In this document: positions 42,608-50,711 of the stretch, in pieces
Layout: each line of letters opens with the position of its first letter
Position numbering within the stretch: the stretch's first letter is position 1
Assembly: GCF_000403355.2 (NCBI RefSeq)
Contig: NZ_KE159646.1
Coordinates: 2,865,960-2,929,959 of the forward strand
DNA: 64,000 nucleotides
Reading direction: 5' to 3'
DNA from: Adlercreutzia caecimuris B7
Lineage (GTDB): Bacteria > Actinomycetota > Coriobacteriia > Coriobacteriales > Eggerthellaceae
Notes under the pieces: generated by a model
What the model saw: the letters and a program-made list of their open reading frames with translations, nothing else
Told to the model about the DNA's origin: nothing
Databases searched by the model: none
Translations under genes and position numbers: made by a program

Positions 42608-44215
42608 ATGGCTAACGTCGAGAAAGACCGAGCTGCGGCGGGAGCGTTCGCGCGGCTCGCGGAGCTGCGCCCTCGTCACGGCGCCCTCTGCGCCTTTGCG
42701 ACGACCTTGCTCAGCTGCATGCCCGTCATCGTCGTTCTCGGTGGGGTGCCGCGCTACGCTGCCTTGGGTGACTCGTTTTTGCTCTGTCTGCTTTTGGCTG
42801 CGGTGGCGTCGGGGGCCTTCCTCTGCGCCCGCGCGCTCCGAGGCGCCCCTCGCGATGGCAATCGTCTCGCGAGGGGCGCGGTGGTCGCCTACTTGGCGGC
42901 GGCCCTCGCCTTCATCGTCCTGCTCGTGGCTCCCGACCCGTGGCCTCTCGGGGCCGCCGGCGCGGGTCTCGTGGCCGGAGGCGCCCTGCCGGCGGTGCTG
43001 TGCGCGTGGGCGCGGGCGGTGGCCGCTCCCATGGACCGGTCGCTCGCCCTGTGCGCGCTCGTGGGAGGCGGCGCGGCCCTCGCGGGTTGGATTCTCGCAC
43101 TGCTTCCCTTGCCACTGCTTCTGCCGGCGTTTTGCGTGCTGGTGGTTGCGGGCACCGTGCCCCTGCTGCTCATAGAGTCCGAGGATTCCCCGGATGAGGC
43201 GGATGCCCCGCAGGCCGTGCCGGTCGCTTGCGGCAAGGGCGCGCTCGGTCGCCTGCTCTCGGTCACTTGGCTTCCTCTGCTAGGTTTGGCGGCCTATGTG
43301 TTCATGACGGGGCTGGTGGCCCACGGCGCGTTCGGAACGATGCCGGCGACGTATCTGGGGTCGCTGCCCGAGGCGGCTCTCGTGCTTCTCGTCTGCGCGC
43401 GGTGGGGGCGCCGTCCGCTTCTGCCGTGGTGCTATCGCGTGCTCGTGCCCCTTCTGGCCGCGGTGTTCGTGGTGCTGGGGGCCTTTCCTGCAGGCACCTT
43501 CCCCCAGGAGGCGTCGGTGACGGTGCTCTACGGGTTCTACCTCGTGCTGGCCATGATCGGCTGTGCGCTCTTTCTGGCTGTGACGCATAGCCGCGAGGTC
43601 GCTCCAGAGCTGACGTGCTCGTTCGCCACGGCGGTGACGGCCGCCGCGGCCCTTCTCGCGCAGGTCCTGTCGGCGGCGATGCCCGGCTCCGACTTCTCCT
43701 CGTGGTTGCCGGTTGTCACGGGGCTGTTCGTGGCCGTGCTGTTGCTCTTTCTTGGGCGCACAGCCTGGGATGGGCTCGTTACCCCTCAGGGCGGTGCATT
43801 GGGGGCGGAAGGGGCCGCCGGTGGCGAAGGGGTCTCGGCCGGCTGCGCGCCCGCATCGGCGGCCGACGGCGCCCGTGTGCCCGCGCGGGTGGCCGACGGC
43901 GTGCCCGCGCCGAAGGCGGTGGGTGCCGCAGGTTTCGGGGCAGTGGCGGCCGCTTCTCCGGCAACGCCGACCGCCCCCGAGCCCTCCCTGCGCGACACGC
44001 TCGAGGCCCGCTGCGCTGAAGTGTCGGCCGCCCGGAGCCTCTCGCCCCGCGAGGCCGAGGTGCTCGTGTATCTGGCCCGCGGCTTCACACCGGCCTACAT
44101 CGCGAAGTCGCTCGTGCTCTCCATCAGCACCGTGCGCACCCACGTGCGCAACATCTACCGCAAGCTCGGTATCAACAAGCGCGAGGAGCTTTTGCACCTC
44201 ATCGACGAGGGGTGA
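42608..44215 (+). CDS. LuxR regulator with large membrane domain
   Basis: The 535-residue protein has about twelve hydrophobic helices (residues 25-395), an Ala/Pro-rich linker (about 400-455) and a C-terminal LuxR helix-turn-helix (ARSLSPREAEVLVYLARGFTPAYIAKSLVLSISTVRTHVRNIYRKLGI, given for location only). This architecture is expanded in Eggerthellaceae, where it is thought to sense small molecules at the membrane. No obvious target operon adjoins it. Confidence 0.85.
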   Translation: MANVEKDRAAAGAFARLAELRPRHGALCAFATTLLSCMPVIVVLGGVPRYAALGDSFLLCLLLAAVASGAFLCARALRGAPRDGNRLARGAVVAYLAAALAFIVLLVAPDPWPLGAAGAGLVAGGALPAVLCAWARAVAAPMDRSLALCALVGGGAALAGWILALLPLPLLLPAFCVLVVAGTVPLLLIESEDSPDEADAPQAVPVACGKGALGRLLSVTWLPLLGLAAYVFMTGLVAHGAFGTMPATYLGSLPEAALVLLVCARWGRRPLLPWCYRVLVPLLAAVFVVLGAFPAGTFPQEASVTVLYGFYLVLAMIGCALFLAVTHSREVAPELTCSFATAVTAAAALLAQVLSAAMPGSDFSSWLPVVTGLFVAVLLLFLGRTAWDGLVTPQGGALGAEGAAGGEGVSAGCAPASAADGARVPARVADGVPAPKAVGAAGFGAVAAASPATPTAPEPSLRDTLEARCAEVSAARSLSPREAEVLVYLARGFTPAYIAKSLVLSISTVRTHVRNIYRKLGINKREELLHLIDEG

Positions 44216-44379
44216 CTGGCGGCACGCTTGTAGGAGTCAACCGCGATGGGGGTTGTCCCGCGCGGGATTGTCCGCTTCCCTCGGAGGTCTCCTTGACGGT
44301 TTTTTGCATCTTCTGCAACTTTTGCCAAGGAGTTGGGGGGATGGCTTTGGCTGCCCCCGATACCTCCGCCCATCCATAG

Positions 44380-44399
44380 GGGACGGCTTCGGCCGTCCC
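44380..44399. terminator. UUCG-capped hairpin between convergent genes
   Basis: GGGACGGC-TTCG-GCCGTCCC forms an 8-bp stem closed by a very stable C(UUCG)G loop. It lies between the LuxR gene and the convergent thioesterase gene. There is no T-run, so it may be an RNA end rather than a classic terminator. Confidence 0.5.
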
Positions 44400-44433
44400 G
44401 TCGCAACCGCGTCCGCTTCTACGAGGGCGGTTC

Positions 44434-44904
44434 TCAGGCTTCTTCCGCGATCTTCTCGTAGAGGGCGTGCAGCTCGGGGAAGGTGCGTTTGAGGCTCACG
44501 GGCCTGAACGTGTCGCGCTCCACGACGCAGAGGGTCACGAGCGCGTCCACGAGCGGGGTGGCGCCCTCGCGCAGGAGCGGCTCGCCGGCCTCGTCGGCGC
44601 CCGCGGCGTCGTCGGCGCGGAAGACCTGCTGGCGGTATACGGTGCGCATGGGCAGGCTCTTCGCCACCGAGGTGCGCACGAAGGCGGCCTCGCCGTAGCG
44701 CAAGGGACTGCGGTAGTGGATTTCCACGTCGTGGATGGGGCTCATGTAGCCCTGCTGCTCGATGCGCTCGTTGTAGGAGAACCCCACCGCGTCCAGGAAG
44801 TCGATGCGCGCGTCCTCGAAGTACAGCAGGTAGTTCGCGTGGTAGACCACCCCCATCATGTCCGTCTCGCCGTACCGCACGGTAATGGGGGTGTGCACAT
44901 GCAT
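44434..44904 (-). CDS. Hot-dog-fold acyl-CoA thioesterase (YbgC/FadM type)
   Basis: This protein of about 156 residues opens [32 protein letters not shown], with the catalytic Asp in ETDMMG and the conserved Y/HANY motif of the 4-hydroxybenzoyl-CoA thioesterase family. It hydrolyses acyl-CoA esters in the cytoplasm. The ATG at 44904 is chosen because the alternative TTG at 44949 overlaps a minus-strand TATAAT (44949-44954), which would put it upstream of the transcript. Confidence 0.85.
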   Translation of the reverse strand: MHVHTPITVRYGETDMMGVVYHANYLLYFEDARIDFLDAVGFSYNERIEQQGYMSPIHDVEIHYRSPLRYGEAAFVRTSVAKSLPMRTVYRQQVFRADDAAGADEAGEPLLREGATPLVDALVTLCVVERDTFRPVSLKRTFPELHALYEKIAEEA

Positions 44905-44982
44905 GATCTCGCTCGCTTCCGCCGACTCGTTTTCGATTTCAGCGGTCAATTATAGTGAAGATGACGGAGCAGTGCGCCGCTT

Positions 44983-45115
44983 TGGACAAAACGGCACGGT
45001 TCTCGTAGTTTCAGTCGCGATCTTGCGAGAACCGAAAAGCTATGACCTGGGAAAACGCCTGTGATGGGGTGCCCGTTCAAGCGGATGGGCTACGAGAACC
45101 GTGTTGTTTTGACCA
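44983..45115. repeat. Inverted-repeat element, copy 3
   Basis: 26-base ends (44983-45008 and 45090-45115) are inverted copies with three differences and share the core CACGGTTCTCGTAG with copies 1 and 2. The interior carries CCTGGGAAAAC (45046-45056), also in copy 2. It lies between two minus-strand genes and upstream of the thioesterase promoter. Confidence 0.7.
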
Positions 45116-45121
45116 TAGGAG

Positions 45122-45433
45122 CTAATCCAGGTGGAACAGCACGGGCAGGTCAACCGAGACGGGGGAGTTGTCTTCGTTGGTCTCCATGATGTCGGCCATG
45201 AAGTCCCACCATTTGCGGTTGACGGCCGTGTCGGCCCCGGCGGCCCACCGCTCAGGGTCGTCGATCTCGATGTAGCCGAACAGCGTGAGCGTGTCCGGGT
45301 CCAACGCGATGGTGTAGTTGCGGCCCCCGTGGGCGTGGATCATATCCACCATCTCGGGCCACAGCTCGTTATGGCGCCGCTCGTATTCCTCTTCCATGCC
45401 GGGGTAGAGCTTCATCTTGAACGTCTTGATCAT
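45122..45433 (-). CDS. rhaM: L-rhamnose mutarotase-like protein
   Basis: The 103-residue protein of the RhaM family has MKLYPGMEEEYERRHNELWPEM, with a catalytic-type His and Tyr, then YTIALDPDTLTLFGYIEIDD and NRKWWDFMADIM. It interconverts the alpha and beta anomers of L-rhamnose. No other rhamnose genes are in the window, so it may act on another sugar. It appears to be transcribed alone. Confidence 0.88.
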   Translation of the reverse strand: MIKTFKMKLYPGMEEEYERRHNELWPEMVDMIHAHGGRNYTIALDPDTLTLFGYIEIDDPERWAAGADTAVNRKWWDFMADIMETNEDNSPVSVDLPVLFHLD

Positions 45434-45486
45434 GGGTGCTCCTTCTGCGCTCCTTCGCGATTGCCGGATACACCCAGTATAGGAAG

Positions 45487-45518
45487 CGGCCCGCCCTCCG
45501 AAGGGGGAGGGCGGGCCG
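45487..45518. terminator. GC-rich hairpin after the PFL-family gene
   Basis: A perfect 13-bp stem CGGCCCGCCCTCC/GGAGGGCGGGCCG with a six-base loop lies downstream of the PFL-family gene on the minus strand. T-runs are weak on both sides. Confidence 0.5.
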
Positions 45519-45600
45519 TTGGTGCGACGCTGTAGGATTTCGCGGGCTCACGAGCGCCGGAGCCGCAGGCTGGGAAACCAGAGAGATGAAAGGAACGCCT

Positions 45601-46965
45601 CTAGTTCTTCAGCGAGTTCAAGGGCGCGGGCATGCGTCCGCCGCGGTGGGCGAACACGGTGCCGGCGTGGGGGTTCACGGGCATGACCGGGGCATAGCCC
45701 AGAAGACCGCCGAAGTCCAGCTGGTCGCCCACCTGCTTGCCGATGGCGGGAATGAGACGCACGGCGGTGGTCTTGTTGTTGATCATGCCGATGGCGCATT
45801 CGTCGGCGATGATGCCGAAGATGGCTTCCTGGGTGGTGTCTCCCGGCACGGCGATCATGTCCAGGCCCACGGAGCACACACACGTCATGGCCTCCAGCTT
45901 CTCGATGGAAAGCGCCCCGTCCTCGGCGGCGCGGATCATGCCGGCGTCCTCGGACACGGGGATGAAGGCGCCCGACAGGCCGCCCACGGAAGACGACGCC
46001 ATGACGCCGCCCTTCTTCACGGCGTCGTTGAGCATGGCCAGCGCCGCCGTGGTGCCGGGGCCGCCGCACTGGCCCACGCCGATGGCCTCCAAGATCTCGG
46101 CCACCGAGTCGCCCTCGGCCGGGGTGGGGGCCAGCGACAGGTCCAGAATGCCCTGCTGCACGCCGAGGCGGCGGGAGGCCTCGCGGGCCATGAGCTCGCC
46201 GGCGCGGGTGATCTTGAAGGCGGTGGCCTTGATGGCCTCGGCCACGGTGGTAAGGTCGGCCTCCTTCGGCAGGTCGGCCAGCACCGCCCGCACCACGCCG
46301 GGGCCCGATACGCCCACGTTCACCACTTCGTCGGCCTCGCCCGAGCCGTGGAAGGCGCCGGCCATGAAGGGGTTGTCCTCCACGGCGTTGCAGAACACTA
46401 CGAGCTTGCCGGCGCCGATGCACTGGCGGTCGGCGGTGAGCTCGGCGGCGCGCTTCACGATGCCGGCCATCAGATAGGCAGCGTCCATGTTGATGCCGGC
46501 CCGCGTGCTGCCCACGTTCACGCTGGCGCACACGCGGTCGGTGGTGGCCAGCGCCTCGGGAATGGAATCCATCAGCTTGTGGTCGGCCCGCGTGGCGCCC
46601 TTGTGCACGAGCGCCGAGAAGCCGCCCACGAAATCGACGCCCACCTCGGCTCCGGCGCGGTCCATGGCCCGCGCGATGGGGGAGAGGTCGTCGGTGGTCA
46701 CGGCGGCGCAGATCTCCGCGATGGGGGTGACCGAAATGCGCTTGTTCACGATGGGAATGCCGAACTCGCGCTCGAGCTGCTCGGCTGTGGGCACCAGGTG
46801 TTCGGCGGCGGTGGTCATGCGGTCGTATACCTTGCGGGCCAGCGCGTCCACATCGGCATCCACGCAGCCGCGCAGGTTGATGCCCAACGTGATGGTGCGG
46901 ATGTCCAGGTTCTGCTTGGACACCATGGCCAGTGTCTCGGCAACTTCAGCGGGGGTAATCTGCAT
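45601..46965 (-). CDS. PFL-family protein (UPF0210)
   Basis: This 454-residue protein matches the conserved UPF0210/DUF711 family: [55 protein letters not shown] and [14 protein letters not shown]. Structures of relatives resemble pyruvate formate-lyase folds but the reaction is unknown. In many genomes an ACT-domain gene sits next to it; none is seen here. Confidence 0.88.
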   Translation of the reverse strand: MQITPAEVAETLAMVSKQNLDIRTITLGINLRGCVDADVDALARKVYDRMTTAAEHLVPTAEQLEREFGIPIVNKRISVTPIAEICAAVTTDDLSPIARAMDRAGAEVGVDFVGGFSALVHKGATRADHKLMDSIPEALATTDRVCASVNVGSTRAGINMDAAYLMAGIVKRAAELTADRQCIGAGKLVVFCNAVEDNPFMAGAFHGSGEADEVVNVGVSGPGVVRAVLADLPKEADLTTVAEAIKATAFKITRAGELMAREASRRLGVQQGILDLSLAPTPAEGDSVAEILEAIGVGQCGGPGTTAALAMLNDAVKKGGVMASSSVGGLSGAFIPVSEDAGMIRAAEDGALSIEKLEAMTCVCSVGLDMIAVPGDTTQEAIFGIIADECAIGMINNKTTAVRLIPAIGKQVGDQLDFGGLLGYAPVMPVNPHAGTVFAHRGGRMPAPLNSLKN

Positions 46966-47136
46966 AACGGCTCCTCGCTCGCGATGGCTGACAGGGCGCG
47001 GGTTCGCGCCCTTGCGGTTGTTCCGGTTCAGTCTACCAAATCACTTGCATGCTTGCTGCTGTACAGACGTGGACGGCCCTAATCGCTTCTAGTCAAGGAA
47101 AGGAGTGCGGGTATTTCTGGAATGAGCTAGTGCTGA
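46966..47136. other. Divergent intergenic region
   Basis: No gene is seen between the PFL-family gene and the operator pair of the carbonic anhydrase gene. Confidence 0.35.
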
Positions 47137-47193
47137 TTATCTCGATCACGATAACCGTATGGAAAATCCGATAAATTATCGCGCTCGCGATAA
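47137..47193 (+). promoter_or_regulatory. Two palindromes upstream of carbonic anhydrase
   Basis: TTATCTCGATCACGATAA (47137-47154) and TTATCGCGCTCGCGATAA (47176-47193) share TTATC-N8-GATAA with 39 bases between centres. The half-site TTATCGC is the same as in site B of module II but with a shorter spacer. Confidence 0.6.
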
Positions 47194-47423
47194 TAATGGG
47201 GAACGGGGAGGCCCATGGCTGTTCGGAACGCGTGGGGTATCGAGGTGTTCGCGCGAGTGCAGATCGGCCGGTTTGGTGCCAGGAGCGCATAGCGGGCGTG
47301 CGGACCGCTCGATTTCCAACTGGCTTGTCTTTGGCCCGCTCATGGATGCGCCTCTTTGCTCGGCATGCTTGTTCGGGCCATCATAGGGTTGGTAAGCGAG
47401 TTTGGTTGCGAGAGAGGAGAGCT

Positions 47424-48074
47424 ATGGGTGGCGAGGATACCGGGAAGATGGTGGCGGGGCGGCCCGCGGCTGTAACCTACACGGCCGACGACTACGATGT
47501 TGACGCCCATGTGCCGGCAGCGGCGGCCCTGGAGCGTTTGCGGGCGGGCAACCGCATCTACGTGGAGGCCCTCGATCACGAGCGCGATCTGTCGCCGGAG
47601 CGCATTGCCGATCTGTTCGAGAACGGCCAGCGTCCCTTCGCCTGCGTCATCGCCTGCGCCGACTCCCGGGTGGTGCCCGAGCACATCTTCATGACGGGTT
47701 TAGGCGAGCTGTTCGTTATCCGTGTGGCCGGCAACATCGTGGGACCCATCGAGCTGGCCAGCGTGGTGTACGCTTGCGAGCATTTGCACACCCGCCTCGT
47801 GCTCGTGCTCGGCCACACCCACTGCGGCGCCATCAAGGCGGCCCTCGATGGGGAAGCGGGTCCTGTGGCCGCCATCACCGAGCGCATCAGCGAGGCCCTG
47901 GGAGAGGTGCGCGATCCCTATGGGGCCAGCGTGGTGAATGCTCGGGCCGCGGCCGCCGCGCTCGCGGAAAGCCCCGAGCTCGCCCGCCTTATGGCCGAGC
48001 ACGACTTGGACATCCGCTGCGCCGTCTACCACACCCACTGCGGCGTGGTGGACTTTTTGGAAGGATGTGACTGA
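47424..48074 (+). CDS. Beta-class carbonic anhydrase
   Basis: The 216-residue enzyme hydrates CO2 to bicarbonate. Zinc ligands are visible as CADSR (Cys and Asp) and HTHCG (His and Cys), with RVAGNIV and the dimer-core SVVYACEHL between. The ATG has AGAGGAGA four bases upstream. The last codons read FLEGCD-stop; a 75-base duplicate of this end at 49371-49445 reads FLEG-stop, so the present terminus was probably altered by an insertion. Confidence 0.92.
   Translation: MGGEDTGKMVAGRPAAVTYTADDYDVDAHVPAAAALERLRAGNRIYVEALDHERDLSPERIADLFENGQRPFACVIACADSRVVPEHIFMTGLGELFVIRVAGNIVGPIELASVVYACEHLHTRLVLVLGHTHCGAIKAALDGEAGPVAAITERISEALGEVRDPYGASVVNARAAAAALAESPELARLMAEHDLDIRCAVYHTHCGVVDFLEGCD
47992..48066 (+). 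repeat. Left direct repeat (inside carbonic anhydrase)
   Basis: This copy is in frame and encodes the HTHCG-like terminal region; it differs from the right copy at one base (CGC versus CGT). Confidence 0.85.
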
Positions 48075-48098
48075 TAGGATCAGGGGTATATAAAACTA

Positions 48099-48124
48099 GA
48101 GGGTTTCCCTTTCGAGAAACCCTC
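48099..48124 (-). terminator. Terminator between convergent genes
   Basis: The stem GAGGGTTTC/GAAACCCTC is followed on the minus strand by TAGTTTTATATA, and would end the Abi_2 transcript. Confidence 0.75.
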
Positions 48125-48154
48125 GTACAAAACGATCGCTCGTTTTTCGATGCC

Positions 48155-48183
48155 GCCCCATCATAGCAGAAAAATGATGGGGC
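48155..48183. repeat. Hairpin downstream of Abi_2
   Basis: A 10-bp stem GCCCCATCAT/ATGATGGGGC with an AT-rich loop has no T-run. Confidence 0.5.
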
Positions 48184-48258
48184 GCCCCGGGAAGTTGCAA
48201 TTGTGCGTATGCTGTTGGTAAGAAGGGGTGTGCCTGGGGCGGCGAGATCGCTCGATGA

Positions 48259-49293
48259 CTATAGCGGCCCGTGCTTGTCGGCCTCTGGAATCGGGTACCA
48301 TGATTTAACAAGGGCATCGATAAACTTAAATCCAGATCTGATCTGGTTGTTTCCATTGTAGTAATCGATGTTCTTCTTCATCCGCTCAGTGAAGCTGTGC
48401 ATATCTTCGGCACGGTGTTCTAGGATACCGGCCGAAGCTCTTTCTTTGTGGAGGTATAGCGTCGCGACGATTTGGCGTAGGCGGTCGTTGCTCAGTTTGG
48501 AGCGGCGCTGCCCGGAACCGATCGAATCAACGGCGGAAACTGCTTGAGAGATTGCATCGTTGGGGCGCCGTCCGCCCGGCTTCGCACCCATGTCGTTGAT
48601 AATGCAGTTGTTGTGAGCGCAAGCATTGCGCAGAGATCGGACATCCTGGAGAAGATAAAAATCATTCACAAGGACTTTGTCGCTAAAGCGCTCGGCGCAA
48701 AATTTCGTGAAATAGTTGAAGCTGCCGAAGGAGATAACCTCTTGGAAAGCCCAGACGGGGAAGCAATAATCTGGAAAAGCGGCAATAAGGTCTTTTGTGT
48801 AGGGACTGTTTTTCCCTCGATCGATTTCTTGTTTCAATCGATTAACTGTTTTGCCGCCCTTCGAATGGTCGTAGCTTGCCACGAAATCTTGAACGAGCTG
48901 GTATCCGTCTTCGCGGTGCCCTTCGATGTGAGCGAGGAGCATGACTTTTGAGAAATGTTCGATATCCAAGGTAAGCCGTAGCATCTCATAGCGAAGAAGC
49001 ATGTCGATAATCGACAGATCGACGAGCATTTTAAAGTCGAGGTTGGCGAATTGTCCTTTGCGCTTGCCTTCTTCCACTTTAGCGAATCCCTGGCGATAGG
49101 ATCGCAATCGAAAGAAGTTGTTGTTCTTTGCCAGATACGAAGTTGCATCATTCTCGCTCATGAGATCGAATCGGACTCCTTGGTTTCGCAGGTGCTCCAC
49201 CTGTTCCTGGGGCGTCAACCAAGGTTTCTTTTTGAGACTTGCGCCATTTTCGAAGGGATTGCCATCCAATTGACTCGTGTCTGCTTTGCCCAC
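48259..49293 (-). CDS. Abi_2-family (AbiD/AbiF) abortive-infection protein
   Basis: This 344-residue protein matches the Abi_2 family: an N-terminal PWLTPQEQVEHLRNQGV segment, a central RYEMLRLTLDIEHFSKVMLL, and the HEPN-type RNase motif R222-N-A-C-A-H227 in LRNACAHNN. Relatives stop phage growth, probably by cleaving RNA. Its base composition is clearly AT-richer than that of the neighbours. It is the only gene between the direct repeats and points toward carbonic anhydrase. Confidence 0.85.
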   Translation of the reverse strand: MGKADTSQLDGNPFENGASLKKKPWLTPQEQVEHLRNQGVRFDLMSENDATSYLAKNNNFFRLRSYRQGFAKVEEGKRKGQFANLDFKMLVDLSIIDMLLRYEMLRLTLDIEHFSKVMLLAHIEGHREDGYQLVQDFVASYDHSKGGKTVNRLKQEIDRGKNSPYTKDLIAAFPDYCFPVWAFQEVISFGSFNYFTKFCAERFSDKVLVNDFYLLQDVRSLRNACAHNNCIINDMGAKPGGRRPNDAISQAVSAVDSIGSGQRRSKLSNDRLRQIVATLYLHKERASAGILEHRAEDMHSFTERMKKNIDYYNGNNQIRSGFKFIDALVKSWYPIPEADKHGPL

Positions 49294-49370
49294 AGATATG
49301 CTCCTCAGCCTAAGTTCTTGAATGGATTCATTATAGAGCTGTCGAAAGGATTATGCTGGAAGCGAGTTGG

Positions 49371-49445
49371 TGGCCGAGCACGACTTGGACATCCGTTGCG
49401 CCGTCTACCACACCCACTGCGGCGTGGTGGACTTTTTGGAAGGAT
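49371..49445 (+). repeat. Right direct repeat (former carbonic anhydrase end)
   Basis: A 75-base copy of the carbonic anhydrase 3' end, detached from its gene and ending GGA-TAG. Confidence 0.85.
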
Positions 49446-49507
49446 AGGGCCCTGATTCGGGCGAGGCGGTTCGCGTCCGTTTCCGTAGGGTCGCGTTTTC
49501 CAACTTA

Positions 49508-49549
49508 TTATCGCTATATCTTGCGATATAGCGACGAAGGGAATACACT
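49508..49549 (+). promoter_or_regulatory. Promoter of module II with site B
   Basis: TTATCGC-N6-TTGCGATA (49508-49528) overlaps a -35 TTGCGA (49521-49526); 17 bases later is TACACT (49544-49549). A perfect dyad TCGCTATATC-TTGC-GATATAGCGA (49511-49534) covers the same spot. Confidence 0.7.
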
Positions 49550-49608
49550 GGTGCCGCACTCGATCAGCGTCCCTCGCGGGGAAGGGCGCGGAAAGCAGGG
49601 GAGGCGGG

Positions 49609-50619
49609 TTGTTCAGCGAGTTGGCCATAGCCTATCTGTTCTTCGGGGGAACCGGTGCCGGCGCATGCGTCGTGCTCGGTCTTCTGGAATGCGCCAACAT
49701 CGGCCGCTACGGCATGCGTCCGGCTCCCTCCATTCTCGGCCTCGGTGCCTCGGCATCGGCTTCGTCTGCTTCCCGCCTCGGCGTCCCGGCGCCCAGTCGC
49801 CGCGCAGGCGGCTCCTTTGCGGTGCCCCACGAGCTCATGGCTCGCGGATGGTCCCTGGGCCTGCTGTTCCTGACCACAGGCGCCCTCTGCCTTATGGCCG
49901 ACCTTGGCCGTCCCGAGCGCATGATCGCTCTGTGGATCGCCCCGCGTCCCACGGTGGTCACTCTGGGCGCTTGGGCGCTTCTGATAACGCTTCTGGCCGC
50001 GACCTTCTTCGCCGTGGCCGCGAACGGGGGCTGCTCGCGCATGGCCCCGGGGCTCGTGCTGGCCGTGGCCGCCGTGGCCGTTATCGCCGGAGCGGTCACT
50101 ACGGCCTACACGGGGGTGCTGCTCGGCTCGCTGCCCTCGGTGGTGGCCTTCGCCTCGCCGCTCGTGCCCGTGCTGTTCTGCCTCTCGTCGCTCTCGTGCG
50201 GGGTGGCCGTCGTCTTCGCCGCCGCCTCCTTCGTTAATTCTCGCAGCCCCTTCGGGGGCGCCCTGCGGCGCTTGGCCCGTATCGATGGGGCGCTCATCGG
50301 GGCCGAGGGCGCGGCGCTGGCCCTCTACGCCGCCCACCTGTTCGCCCAGCCGGCCACGCTGACCGGGGCCCGGGCCCTCGTGCAGGGGGAGATGGCCGTG
50401 CTCTTCTGGGTGGTGCTCGTGGCCGGCGGCCTGGTGGCGCCCCTCATTCTGGAACGGCGCTACCCAGCGGGCGACCGTCGGGTGAAGGGGCTCTGGATCG
50501 CCTTCTGCGTGCTGCTCGGCGGCGTGGCCCTGCGCCTGTGCGTGACGGATCTGGCGGCCTTCGACCTGTCCCAGATGCCGGAGCTCGCCTTCGGTTTGGT
50601 TGCGCTGCCCGGCACCTAG
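49609..50619 (+). CDS. Orphan NrfD/DmsC-like membrane protein (module II)
   Basis: The 336-residue protein has about nine helices and the opening FSELAIAYLFFGGTGAGACVV, paralogous to the protein at 9993. The TTG start follows AGGGGAGG and is at the same residue as in the paralogue. It also has no adjacent Mo or Fe-S gene; an SPFH gene and a GntR gene follow. It probably interacts with quinone and may partner Mo enzyme II, with which it shares a promoter element. Confidence 0.7.
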   Translation: MFSELAIAYLFFGGTGAGACVVLGLLECANIGRYGMRPAPSILGLGASASASSASRLGVPAPSRRAGGSFAVPHELMARGWSLGLLFLTTGALCLMADLGRPERMIALWIAPRPTVVTLGAWALLITLLAATFFAVAANGGCSRMAPGLVLAVAAVAVIAGAVTTAYTGVLLGSLPSVVAFASPLVPVLFCLSSLSCGVAVVFAAASFVNSRSPFGGALRRLARIDGALIGAEGAALALYAAHLFAQPATLTGARALVQGEMAVLFWVVLVAGGLVAPLILERRYPAGDRRVKGLWIAFCVLLGGVALRLCVTDLAAFDLSQMPELAFGLVALPGT

Positions 50620-50711
50620 GGTGCGCGGGCGGAAGGGCAAGGCGGCCGCAGGTCGCATAGGGTAACGGAATCCGGCCGTTCGGGCCGGCGATGAAAGGAA
50701 GGGGAGAGGCC

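Larger units (their letters stand above)
47992..49445. mobile_element. Insertion carrying an Abi_2 gene, bounded by a 75-base direct repeat
   Basis: 47992-48066 (the 3' end of carbonic anhydrase) recurs at 49371-49445 with one mismatch. Between them lie a terminator, a second hairpin and one AT-richer minus-strand gene. No integrase or transposase is present. The layout fits site-specific or homologous insertion at the 3' end of a gene with regeneration of that end. Confidence 0.7.

Noticed and set aside
44905-44949. N-terminal extension of the thioesterase from a TTG at 44949
   Set aside because: The TTG overlaps a TATAAT on the same strand, so it would lie before the transcript start; family homology begins at 44904.
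49353-50237. Plus-strand frame running through the right direct repeat into module II
   Set aside because: It reads the repeat in a different frame from carbonic anhydrase and overlaps the NrfD-like gene, which has its own start and binding site.
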